A stretch of DNA of 64,000 bases from Dromaius novaehollandiae (Eukaryota; Chordata; Aves; Casuariiformes; Dromaiidae): NCBI RefSeq assembly GCF_036370855.1, contig NC_088106.1, positions 31,324,501-31,388,500 on the forward strand, written 5' to 3'. Of this stretch, positions 1 through 13,100 are shown piece after piece (within the stretch, counting starts at the first letter, position 1; each line of letters starts with the position of its first letter). A program made the translations under genes and the position numbers. The notes below the pieces were generated by a model. It searched no databases. It saw only the letters and a list, made by a program, of their open reading frames with translations, and was not told the DNA's origin.

Positions 1-3000
1 TTCCTAGGTTCAAAGTTCTTCAGGAATCTGTGCCCAATATCTGGGCAAATCTTCTTTTCCTTAATAATGTAAACATTTGCTTTAAAAAAAAAAGTCAGTA
101 ATACTTGCGTAAGTAAACTGAGCAGATTTGTGGGCTAATTTGAATTTACTAATTTTAGGGAGCTATTTTCTATTCTATGTTTGCTGAGTTATAAAACAGT
201 GAAAAGCAAAAAAATACCACACCAAAAAACTGCTTGCATTGATTTTCAGCAAGCGGGGATTGTAGTATAACACTGCCTCTCACTTCCTTTTGAACATCAA
301 GAGATTTTTAGAGCAAACCACATCATATTACTTTAGTACAGTGGTTAAATTTGATTAACTGTTTTCATTGCAAATTTGAACCAGTTTTACACAGAAGCAA
401 GGAAAAAATCTACCTGACAGGAATAAACCATCCAGGCTGAAATCCTGCCCATTCGTTTTAACTGTGCTGCAAACAGAGAAGTTTGTGCAAAGCAGTGATT
501 TGAGCCAGTATAGGTCAATATTTGCCTGAGCTTTGCTGCCCCTCCCAGTCCTGTGCGTAGAGGCTCCAGTGTCATGCATGGGCCTTTAAAAATCAGCCTA
601 AACTAATCGATGGCCCTCAAAAGTATGTATATCAATGCGGCATAAATAGATTTCTAACACTATATAACAATATCAAGGTTTTAAAAGTATGGTATATAAC
701 AACAGGTATGTATTGTTTCTTGTCTACAAATAGTGTAGGCCTAAAAAAGAGCCGGGGGAGGCAAAAAAAAAAAAAAAAACCTATTTCATATTCTGGACAT
801 CAAATGTAAAGTTGATAACAAAGGACTCTTCTACAGTATTTACATGTATGCATAAGTTAAGTAAACAGTTTTATTAAGGCACGTGTCTGCTTTAAAGTGT
901 TCTGGTAGCAATTTGAGTAGAATAAGCAAGAAATCTGTGAATTTAAAGTTCCTTAGATAATTTCTTTTCAAGATTCTCTACCTCCAAACCATCTCCATTT
1001 ATGTGAAAGAGAAAATTTGTGGGGAAAAAAGTACTTGTTGTGGTATTTTGAAATAAGGAAGATTTAGGATATTTTCAGATTCTGGCTTGCGGTACATTAG
1101 CTTGCAGAATACTTTTATGTAGAAATCATAATTTGGTGTGCAAGTATCATGAGTTCAGCAGGTCATTGGGCAGGAGCAGGAGTCTGGGCTCCAGATAACT
1201 GCGTATGCAGTTTTTTAGCATTAAAAAAATCATGCCTGTTTGAAAAAATATATGTATATGTCCATAAAGGGAATCTACCAGTTAGATGCAGTGGGAAACT
1301 CCCTTCTGATAAGGAATTTAACTGCTAATGCTTGAACTTCACATAGCTTTTAATATGTCCAATGACGACTGTAGTCACTAAGGTACCGTTCTTCATGGCT
1401 TTCTCTGAACTGTTTTAAGCATTCAAGCGTAAAGCTTATGGAACCAGTACTTGCACTTTATTTTTTCAGTCTTTGCATTCAAATCTGGCTTTATGTGTAA
1501 TGTTTTAATTTAGATTGAAGAATGGAAATACCCTCTGAAAAATAACTGAACAGTGATACCAAAGGCTTCACTTATGTTGTCTCAGTCTAAATCAAATGAG
1601 GTCTGCTTGTACTTTGAAAGAGTTTTAGTAGAAGCTAGTCTGTGATAACATAATTGGCAAAACCTGTATTCTGATGTACTGGCCTAGCCCCCTAGTGGGG
1701 GCTATATAGCATATATATATAAAAAACATAAATAGTGGGGACTTTGGCCATTTTAAATTATGTTAATATAGGAGGAAAGCCCGCACAGCTGTGAGCTGTG
1801 TGCTTTTTTTCCATTTTCTTGAAAAACAGATAGCTAGTAGTCTTTGTAATGCAAGGTGTGCCAGATCCTCCATTTGGATTTTCAGATCCGAAGATCAAAT
1901 TCTGGTCCTTTCGGTCTGTGTAACCACAGTTGCAATTACTTTTTAGTCCAGATTCTGCCTCTGACCTAGACTGCCTCATTCTTTTGTGCTTCACGTTTCT
2001 CAGTCTGACAAGGAGATGGGGAGGAAGAAATGGAAACTTAATATTATATCAGCTCACGTGCTTCTGAAGGCACACAGAAAGGAGAGTGGTTGGAAATCTG
2101 GGATCCTGAAGCCAGAGGCACTTCTAAAGTCAGAACCACAATTTAAATTCAAATACACAATTTTTGATTTTTTTCCCCATGTTTTTGGTTGTTTTAAGAT
2201 AAAATATTTTCTCTCTTAACTGTTGTATAAATATGCTTCACTTTAGTTTGTTTCGTAGTTGCAAAAATGTCTTAGTATGTATATTGGCATCTTTTAGTAG
2301 TTCATTAGAGTAAACATCACATGAGTGGTTTCAGGCAACAGAAATTGTAGGGGTCTGATGGTTCAAATTTAAAAATTGATGGTTTTTTTAACCGTAACAG
2401 TCTAGCTGATTTTTCTCATCTTACTTCATTTTCTCTAGTTACAGAAAATACTTGTAACTTCTCATCTGTATTGGTTTCTTTTCACTGTTCAAGCTCGATC
2501 AGTAAGCTCGTTGCATCTCCTTAGCACATCCTCCTGCTGCTATACCTAATGCAGTACCCAAAGCTGCTTTGCGTTAATGTAATAATTTACAATTCAGACT
2601 CAAAACCGGGCTACTATGTGCTTTCTTCCTCACTTTCTCTGGCGTTGCTGGCTAAATGAGCACTTAGTTCCTGGTCTCAAGTAGCAGTTTTCCAAAACTT
2701 TTCCTCCACTACCCACCTCTCCGAAGATTGCACTGGGCAAAGAAGTGTATTCCCCGTAAAATACGTAAGAGTTTAGTGAAGATATCGGCAGTATTTCTGA
2801 TAGCCTGGCAAATAAGAAGGGCGTAGCGTCTTCTCCAGCTAGGACAGTTCTAGCTGATTATGAATGAATTTTGGATATGCGAATTGAATTTAAATAGATT
2901 TCACTCAGTCAAAACAAAAAACTGTGTGTTACTTTAATATCAGTGAAAGGGATGGGAGTCGAATACTCTTGAAGAAAACGCAAGGTAAGGTAATGATTAC

Positions 3001-6000
3001 AGCAGCTGGCTTAAAGGCATTAAAAAAAAAGGAAAAAACTGAAGTAATTCAATAGTGAACTGCTTGTGACTGGTTTTGTATACTGTATAAAACACTAAAC
3101 ATGCTTCTCTTTCAAACTTGAGCGTAACCCCTCGCGTCTGAATACACTGAAGATCAGTGGCTACTGAAAAATAAATTCCTGTTGCAGACAGAGAAAGCAT
3201 TTAAGATGCATCAGTAACTGACACTTCCACCAAACATTTCAGTTTTTCTCTCAGGAAGAAGCAGCGTGGGCATATGTATTAAGTCATAGTTTCATAGATT
3301 AGGTAGATACCATCACATTTTTATAGCTGGATGAAAGAGGAACGCAGCATAAACAGTTAAAAAAACAATTTATTGATATTATACAGTGACCGTGAAAGAT
3401 AAGGCTAGTTATCCTCAAAGTCTGTAGCTGTGTTTATCCAAACTACAGTGCTGTTGGAATATTTTACCCTTAGCCTTCATGAATGTATTTTATTTTTATT
3501 TGTGCTGGTCTTTTTCAAAGTCATGTGTTTTTCTTTGCTTAAAACCTATCTGGTTGTAACTGAATAACATAATTAAGAAGCATTAGTATTCTTAAAGATC
3601 TTTATTTAGAGAATGTAGAATATTAGAGTTGTCACATTTTTGATGTTGTATTAAGTGCACTTGTATGTGATGTGAAAGCAGAGTTTTTGTCACGTACAGA
3701 ACGAAATCGTGCATTTGCGAGGATCTGGTTTATGTAGCTGAACATCCGTGTCATTGCACAGAAACCCTTACTCCAGCTTACAGGGTGAGGTTCCCCAGTT
3801 TCAGATTCTTGCGTTATGACCTAAGGTGGAGAATTATAGATGAGTCATCGGTTTGTTGAAACACCAAAATGCCCCCCTTGGAGCATGTTCCCTTTTAATA
3901 TCCCTAGAGGATGCTGCTGTCTGGGGAGGAGGGAAAGCCTTGGTGCACCATGCTCCCAGCAGAAATCATTCACGCATTTTGGTCTTCCTGTCAGTATTTC
4001 TGCCTGGTTAGGAGTTTTCTACATTGAAAAGCTGTTGAGAGGGTCAACCACTGCTCAGATGGTTGCACAGTTTCTTCCTCTACCCCCTCCCCAGGAGAAT
4101 ACAGTTACCTTATAGCTTGTCTGCTTGCCCCAGAGCTCCCCCCTTGCTGCTCCAGTAGAGAAATATGTGAAAGGATGCTGAGAATGAAAACTTCCCTACA
4201 GGCTTGTAACATCATCTGCCAAGATACGTCATTGCATGTGTTTATATCAAGCATTTCAACAGCATGCTCCAGATAATAAAAATAAACTAACACAGGCTGC
4301 TGCATGACATTTTTATAGTCTCTCCTAGAAAAGACAAAACTGAGGGTGCTAAATTAACCTAGGAGCATCCCTTCACAGGATTTACCTGTATCCTGCTTAT
4401 TACAAATTGCAGTTGTGGCAGCTCTTTCCTGAGTTCTTCATTATTTTTTATCCTAGGGAAATAAACGATAGGCTACATGGTGTCTCCCTTTGACTGCCGG
4501 TATGCAGGGGAAGAGCAGGGCCGTCCCGGAGACTTGCCACCAGAGAAGGGATAGACCTTTCCATCTGGAGGTGGGCAGAGAGGAAGCCGTGGGCTTTTGC
4601 GTCTCAGATTCTGTTTTATCATTTCAGGCTTCTCGATTAGTCGAATGTGGCTTTCATTTTCATAATTTACACTGGCTTCAGGGAACGGGGGATCTTGATG
4701 TCAGATACAAATGAGCAAGTGTTTAAAATTAATTTCGTGGCCATCTTCTTCTGTTAGAGATAAACACTAGAACAGCTAGGCGGGCCGTGGTGTTTGTCTG
4801 TGGTACCTGCCATCCCTCCTGCTCCCCATGTATTTGGACATTGCAGACCTTGAGAAGTGACTAAAGATTACAACTTTGGCCCATGTGTAGCTACATGAGA
4901 AAGTCAAGAACCTCCTTACTTGTATACAACTTGTAGCTTTTTGATTTTTTTTTTAAGCTGTCTTCTGTCTTGTTCCAGCACCTCCAATGCATCAAAACAG
5001 ACTTCCAGTAAACTGCTGTCTCCATCACGCTCTTGTACATGAAACAAATGTTAGGCTTTGTTACTTTCTTGTGTTAACCTTAAAAGCAGTTGGAACGACG
5101 GAAATGCTCAGGCAGAAACAACACGCGCTCCGGAATGACTTTGCTTGGCCAGTGTATTAATAGTTAACTTTGCAGCCTCGATAATCTGAATCTCTTCCAG
5201 GTGACTGAGTGCAGCAGTGTTTAGCTTCCTGCATTTGTCAATGTGAAAATACGCACTTCTGCTTCCTCCTCATTGTCACGCTGCAACTACGCGTTTCAGT
5301 GGTTTTGCTTCCCGAGCCAGAGCACAGCAACCGGCTCCTGCCAATAGCGAATCAAAAAGCCCATAACTGCTGCTCCTCCAGCACGTGTGCCGTGTGCGTG
5401 CGTGAAGGGATACGAGATACTCAAGGAGGGTCCTTTTTATTTATTTATTTTTTTTAGAGCCTCTTAAAATGATTTTTAGGTAGTCTGACAACAGGAAGAG
5501 GATTACTGTGGAAAGCCAATTTTTGGGGTTAGCACAACGGTTGCATGTGCCAAAGTTATAAAAAGTTGAATACGGAGTGGGAGTGATGATAGGGAAGGAA
5601 AGAGTGATGTCAACCTGCTCTCCGTTTTTCTGTGGGCAGATGGTAATTCCATGGAAAATAGGGATTTGCAGTTACTGGGCCAAGAATATCAGTCATGTAA
5701 ATCAAAGTTCATTTCAGAAGTGGATACGGAAAAAGGAACTAGAACTCTACGGTGCGTTTTAGTAGGTGTAAAGCAGTGTGGTCTAATGAACTGAGCTCAA
5801 GACTTTGATTTGGGAATGAACGAGTTCGCGTTTTTGGCTTTGCCAAAATGGTGGGTTTTTTGTTGTTTTTTTTGTTTGTTTGCTTTTGGGTTGGGTTTTT
5901 TTGCCTTTGGTCGGGTAACTTAGCCTGTGTTGCTTTCTGCCCATAATGCAAAATGAGTAATACTGCAGAGTGTTGCAAGCATGATTTAATATTTGAACAG

Positions 6001-7017
6001 TGTGGTAAAAGCAATGGATATTGAAGTGCTGATACCCGTTTGGTTGTTTGATCCAGTGAAGCTTGCCTATATGTGACAGGGAAGATCAGAAAAAAATCAG
6101 ATGAGTTTAGTCAACAATTTCGTGGTCATGGTGTGAATAGTTGGAGTGTCTGCTGTCTTTGTTTGGTCCTGGAAAACAGGAGGTGTCTGCATGCTGTTTC
6201 TAAGGGGTCTGCAGAAGGGATGAGAACAATGCTGTTAGTAGGCTTAAATTCACTGTATAGTTGTCTTAATTTAAAGGGTCCACAAATCAAAAAGAAAAAA
6301 AAATCACTTATCTAGAGCAAAGCATTGCATATTACTCATGTTGCATGGCAAGACATGTCTGAAACAAGGTAGTATCCATCCAGTTAAAATTCTTGTCTTA
6401 CACAGTGTCTCAAAACCATTTTTCTTTGCCAAGATCAGGATAATATTCCATTCATACACTCAGCAGAAGAGCTGGGATTGAAATCTAGTGCATGGTCCCT
6501 TTTTGTATGGCAATATGTTTTCCTCCCATAGGTACAATTTTGGAGATTCCCTGAACTCTGAATGCATTTTTAGCTAACTTTTCAATTTCTTTTCTGGAGT
6601 GGAGAATAGCACAGTGATTTGTCCTAGCTTGTCTTTGGGGTGAAAATGAAATTTTTATTTTAAAAAAGGAAAAGTGTTCTTGTTACTTCAGTGTAATCCT
6701 ATGTTGTGAACCCTATTACTCAACAAAATCCAGTGGGATTTGAGCAATTTTCCCTGGATGCTAAACAATTTATCCCTAAATGCAGTTTTAAAGTATCTCT
6801 CTGTAAACTGTCACTCGATAGCTGGTTGCTCAAGAAGCTCCAATTACATTTAAGAGATGCACACTTAGAAGTAGAGGCATGTCCTCCCCCCCACCCCCCA
6901 TAATGTGAGATCGTAATTGTGGTTTAATAGTGGATGATTGTATGTTTTAAATAAACTATTTTTGAAACAATTTTTTTCTCTCCTTTTCTACTCCATCTTC
7001 TCCTCCTCCCATTCTAG
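1..7017 (+). other. FARP2: FARP2 intron (5' portion of window)
   Basis: AT-rich sequence without recognisable FARP2 exons. The intron must begin upstream of the window and ends at the acceptor 7016-7017. Contains short A/T tracts (for example A-run at 763-779 and an AT dinucleotide tract near 1710-1722). Short ORFs here lack splice context and codon bias. Confidence 0.75.
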
Positions 7018-7196
7018 GCCTCTCCGTGGACCATTCTCAGCTCTCTCCCTTCACACTGAAGAGTCCCCTGAGCTTGAACCCAGCATTTCAGGTGAATTTG
7101 AACTCAGCTGGCCAGGGTTCATCTCCTCTTCTGAGTCCTGTCCTGAGTGATGCTGGTGGTGCCAGGATAGATGATGATGATGAAATGAAACGTAAG
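7018..7196 (+). CDS. FARP2: FARP2 exon: linker before the DH domain
   Basis: A pyrimidine-rich acceptor (TTCTAG at 7012-7017) opens a 179-nt exon with incoming phase 1 and an outgoing codon boundary at AAG|GTAAGA. It encodes a Ser/Pro/Leu-rich stretch starting LSVDHSQLSPFTLKSPLSLN and ending in an acidic-then-basic DDDDEMKRK, which leads straight into the RhoGEF domain. It is the most 5' FARP2 exon I can identify here. The phase-1 start shows that at least one coding exon precedes it outside the window. Confidence 0.88.
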
Positions 7197-10100
7197 GTAA
7201 GATAACGGCACCACAGAGAACTTAAGTAATGAGGAAAGCTTTAATTTCAGGTGAGGAACTGTGCTTTTTGGTCACTGGATATTGATTGCATGATACCTTG
7301 CGGGAACACAGATGTGTTTGGATGTTAGTGTTGAAAAATCCTGTGCTGAGGATTTAATCGAGTCCATTTATCCTGCTGTTACTGCAAGAGACTCCCATTG
7401 CCCCCCTGTGTTGTGGGGACATTCTCGGTGTCTATTGCTGGAGTCAGCTTTCGGTGTTTTAGCAGGAGCTCGCTGCAGAGGGCTCCAGAGCAACAGGAAG
7501 GTGGTTTCACAATTTCTCTCTTACATTTCAGTATTTAAAAGTCTATATTTCAAGTCTATATTTGATGTGTATTTGATACAAAACAGTAACAGTGCATTTG
7601 GTGCCTTTTGGACTCTGTGTTATATTAGAGTGTAAAGAGCACTTGCTGTTGTGTCGAAAGTGTTGAAAAGACAGTTGAAAGCAAGTGAACTGCTCAAGGT
7701 AATTTTCACTAGGGTAGTACACTGAAGAGCAAGTAAGAAAGACAGCTGTTGACTCTGGAAATCCGTTGTCTTTGGCTTATTCACTAATGAAAGATTGTGT
7801 CACATTGTGACGTTAGTCCTGGCCTTATCTTTGCTGTGTATTGTCATATTTAACGTGGATCAATTGATTGGACTGTGCTCTCCATGCAAAGTGCTGTGTC
7901 ACGTTAATAAAAATGTGTTCTAAAATGATTTAATTTACTATCATAGAGAACAGCACAATGCTAACACTTGTTAAGGTCTAAGGTATGTTGTTCTTAGGCT
8001 CTTGACTTTTGTGCACGTTCTCGACACGTGTTCTACATCAGTCCTTCAGGTCGTTCTTTCTAGGCATAGCAGGACCCTTAAAGTGGTGCTGAGGTCTCTG
8101 CTTTTGAGCTGCAATGGACCCAAGCTCAGCTTCAGCTTTCCCAACAGCAGGCATTGTGGTGACACCTTTTACACTCAGCTAGGCATCTGTGGTAATCTGG
8201 CTTATTCAGAAGAGCTGACTATATCGTTGGAGCTGCCTTCTCCGTTGCTAATTCTCTCTGCTGAGTGGTGGATAATGCTCTGGGCCTCTGGTGCTTTGGG
8301 CCTCACGTGAGCTTGAGGCTTCTGTTCTGAGAACAGAGAAGCAAAAATGGCAGTGACTTCTGTGGGTGCAACAAATCTCAAAGCAGGAACAACTTTGTGT
8401 CCTCAAGATGTGGTTATGTTCCTCAGCCTGGACTGCTTTCATTCTACCAATAAGCACTGTTTGCCTTGACCATGAACTCCCCAGCTTCAGCACTGGAAGC
8501 TGCAAAGGTGAAGAAGGTGCAGGTTTCATGATGTGGAGCTTTCCTTATCTCCGTGGAGAGTTGAGGATTCAGCCCCGCTTTCCCAGGGAATCCCAGTTCT
8601 AAAACGCTTTTGTTGTGGAGGCCACCCCACCTTAAGTGTTTGAAACACAGAACTTCAGCTCCTTTCTGTGTGCTTTGGCACCACTGAGCAAGGCTTCTCT
8701 GCCTCATGATTGATCTATATTCATATCCTCTGCTCAGTGGAAGACTGCAGAGCCTTTCTGAAAGGTTTAAGTAAGTAGTGGTAATCCACAGATTCTGACT
8801 GCAGTCTCCCATGAACTTCTCCAGAGTCTTATGTACTTTATGTAGCAGTCTGCTCTGGTCTGTATGGCAGTGCTGATGTACTACTTCACAGTGCCATCTG
8901 TTCATGTGCTTTGATAAGTATTGGCTTCATGTACCTCCACAGCTTGTCGAAATGATAGACGTGACCAGATGCCAGTGTGTGACTGAGATTATCATCTTTA
9001 TTCACACCGCACCATGTTATCAGGCTTTTATAGCGGTTGCTAGCAATAATAAGAAACCAGAATCAGTTCGTCTTTCTTAAACAATGACTCCAAGAATTTA
9101 GACACACTCAGAAGAAATACATGCATGTGCGTGTGTATATACATATGCACAAACACACACACGCGCGCTTTTGCATGCACATGTTCTTTGACCACTTTTC
9201 AGATAGGGATAACAAATTATGAGACTCTGCCCATGTAAGCATAGTATTTGAAAAAACTGCAATCCTTATAGCACTGCGTTTTCTCCTGGTAAGACAGAGA
9301 AGTCCACCAGCAGCAAACATTCTTGACCATTTTTCTGGAAGCAGCGTTGCTGGCCTTGCTTGCTTACAGGAAGAGCAGCAAGGTTTGTTGTCTCTTCTGT
9401 ACTTGAGAAGAATCTAAGACTTCTCGTTTCAGCACGAGGAAGGCTCTGCTGTCCAAACTGCATTCCTTAGGGAGTCAATGGCCACAATGAAATCTATAGA
9501 TTTCTGTGTAACCTCTAAGAAGAAGCTGCCCTCTTTACTGCTGCCTTTCTCGTGCCATTTGTTGTCATGTCTTCACCGTGTCTTTGACTGGGTACTTTTT
9601 GGAGCTGTGCCAGCAAGTGCAAACTTGCTCACTCTTGTTTCATCTCTGCTTGTTTCTTCTTGCAAACAGACTGGCTAGGCTGATGATACACACCGTCTCC
9701 AATAATTACAGCCTGTAGTTTCTCTCCTTGATCCCAAGCCCCATTTCCTTATTATTGTGCAATTGGTGATGTGCACTTAATATAGTTTTAAGACTTCAAC
9801 ATCTTTATTCACAAACTCCAGCAGAGGATACTGATAGCAAAGCTGTGATAATACTGTTAGTTCAGCAAGAAGTTTGCAATCTCACCTTCCCTAAGGTGTG
9901 CACTTCCATGTTGGCATTCAACCATCCCACTAGGAGTATTTTCAGTTAGTTACGGGGCAGTGCACTGTCAGCACATACTCTTTCCTTTTGGTTCATTTAT
10001 AGCCTAGGTGGTCTTTGCCAAAATGCTGATAGTGGTGGAGGCCTTTCTGACAGAACGTAGTCTGTGCTCTGTCCCCAAGTGGACTGGTGCTCTCGTGAAC

Positions 10101-13100
10101 AGGTGTAGATACGTCCATACATCTCGACTCTTAGCTGCTCCAGGCTCATAGCAAATGTACAGAAATCTCACTGATTTCCGAGAGCAAAGATGCCACTTTA
10201 GACTTAGTGCTCCCAAAGCTCATGTCTACCATGACTGTTTTCTACCTAAGGGAGCCTCCTGAGATCTGCAGTGAGCTACATGGAGCTCTGCTCCTCCTCT
10301 CGCCAAGCACTGCAGGGTAATAGAAGCACGTAGCTTCGGGCAGACGCTCGTCTCCTGGGCCTCCAAAGAACTGCTTCTCATTGTGGATAGTGTTAAGAAT
10401 CACGCACAGTGTGGATGTGTTATAAATAAATGCTCACAGGAGAGAGGAAGGTTTCATGAATAACTGGGAGTGGAGATAAAATTTTGCAGGTCGTTCATCT
10501 GCACACCCTGTTTCAGCCTTGCTGTCTAGTTCAGACTTACTGAGGTAGAACTGCTGAGGGCAATAAAAACGGGGCCTTTCGTGCCACATTTGTTGAGCCA
10601 AATACAGGGCATGGGCAAGACCAAGGCCAGCAGGTACTATGAAGATTTTTAAAGCTTCAGTAATTTATGTATGTGGACATAACACTATATTCATGCAAAT
10701 AATGTACAGTTTTACACAGAATCTCCAGATGCTAGCAAGTTATTTTTTAATAGATAAGGCTCAGCCTGAAGGCTCAGTTTTTTGTGAGCTGGCTTATAGG
10801 TTTATAGCTTTTTACTTTTTAATAGGTTTATAAAATACTTACTGTTCATTATCTCCAGGTTATAACTATTATAAAGATAAATAATAGTAGCTGTACTGTC
10901 TCTTCTAGATGCTGAAGTCCAATCCTTTCTACCTCATTTTTCAAAGTCTGATATTTCAGCAGATTGAGTTCTCTCTCAGACCGAAACTAATTTATGAAAG
11001 TTACAAGCCTTGAAGGGAATTTTTTTATTGTAATTGGTTTTCAGCTTGACCGACTTCTGAGGCTTCAATCTCCATTCAGAAACAGTATTTTAAGTGAAAA
11101 CAGCCCAGGCTGAAACCAATATGACAAGTTAAATTTCACAGCTGTTTTACAATTGTGTTGTACACAAAAAAATATAATTTTACAGTGGTGCTATTAATAG
11201 AGCTTTAGTTTTAAGTGTTATGCTGCTGCTGCTGTAATTCTGCTTAGTTAATCAGGGCATGCGTAGGTATTAGCTAATTAGATTTTATGTTCAAGACCTT
11301 GCCTGATATTTTCAATTAGATACCTTTATCCGTGCTATGGTATTATTTTATAAAATGTAAGACTTGCATTGCCTTTTGCACTGTTGCAAAAAATTGAACT
11401 TAAGTTACTGATGTTCAACGGCCCCCAGTTTGCTGGCTTGCTTGTTTTGTGACCCCATGTGCTTGCTTCATCTGCAGCGTGAACCCTTCTGGAGGCAGCT
11501 ACTCATAGCTCTTTCCTCATCTTCGCCAAGTGCTACGCTATCATCACTGCTAAGTGGTGGAGCTTGTGGCAGGCTAGTCCTCTGCTCAAGCCTCCCTTGC
11601 TTCGCTCGGAGGAGACAGACTGGGAGGATCTGAGACATCGTTCTGCTTGGTACCTAATGATTAAAAGGTGACTTTGTGTCTGAGAAGGTTTGTGACCACA
11701 GCGCTGTAGTACAAAGGGTGCTGATCTGGTTACATTAGCGTAGGTATTTTTAACTATAGGTGTCTTACCTGGTGGTAATGTTTTAAAAAGTTATTTTTTA
11801 GCGAGTTGGGATACTGGCTTTTTTCATAGAAAGGCAGGCAACGAAGGCAAGCAAATAATTGAAATGCCTCATTGATGTCAGCTGCCCCTTTTGATTGAGC
11901 ATTTTATAGCAAATTCTTGAACTCTTACATTGTGTGCTTTCTGCTCCCAAACATTGCTGTGAGGCCGCTGTTGCTATACTGAAACCTTTAGAAAGCTGGA
12001 TTTTCCTTGTTACTATGCTTTCTCCAAGTAACTGTGGTTTTCTGTTCTCATAATGGTAGATTTCTCCTCATCCTTTTCTAATGGAAGCTGATTGCAGCAA
12101 CCCACTTTAATAGTACACGGAAGCTGATCCTGTCTCCCCCTCCCCCTGCGAGTTATTTTTGACATTGCTGAAGCCCAGTCGTTGAAGTGAAAAGTTAAGC
12201 ATTTTTATGTATGCAGAATGATTTTTTTTTTTACAAGACTCGATAGTTTTGTGACATCTTAATCTAGATGGAAAGCAGACAGAAAACTAAAATAGTCTCT
12301 TAATTCTTGCACTGCGCAGCACCTGATGTCCCCAGGGTGTCTCGCAGTCTTTTATTTTTGGCCAGCCTGTTTCTGCCACTAAGTGCAGAGAAGAGCTCTT
12401 CATTCGACATCGCTTGCTGTTACTGCATCTAGTGAGCGTTTGAAGGTTTCCGGGTGTGATAGTGCACGCAGAAGCCACTGAAATGCTGGTTTTTTGGAGT
12501 AGGTCTCTGTTATTTGCCTTGATGCCTGCTCTGGCTGTAGGGATGTTGCCTTTGGACTGGGGAAGCAGACTGTCCTCTGAGGCAGTCTTTGCGTTACTTT
12601 TTTTCGGGCACAAAGCGATTTCCTTTCAGTGCCTGAACAGTAATGAAGGTGTTTGGCAGGTCCCCTTTTGCGCTTTGACAGCTGTATCACTTGTCAGTGC
12701 TTCTGCTACAGTGGAGCTTTCTGTCAGAAGAAATGTATGACTGTTTTTTGCCCTACTGCTGTGAACTAGAAACACGAATGCACGATGTGAGACTTCCTTT
12801 TTTTTTTTCCCTTTTGCTAGTATCAAACTATTTATTATTTTAAATCATTAGGTACTCAAAGCAGCCTACCAGTGCCTTAGAAAAACTCCTGTCTTTACAT
12901 AATTGAAAGGAAAATCTCCAGGGAAAAGGCCCACCAGTGCTGTCTGGAAAGTAGCAAGAACCTCAGGGAGTAAACAAAAAGTGGTGATGGAAAGAAGAGA
13001 GAGGAAGGGAAAACGCTAGGGAAATGAAAAGCATTTCGTGGTACATCTCTGTGCCTCAAGTTAGCGTGCAGTCAACTGGTGAATAAAGTGGGAACCTGCA

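Noticed and set aside
1-7017. An earlier FARP2 exon in the first 7 kb
   Set aside because: No frame ending in phase 1 with splice sites and FARP-like sequence was found, so the preceding exon is taken to lie outside the window.
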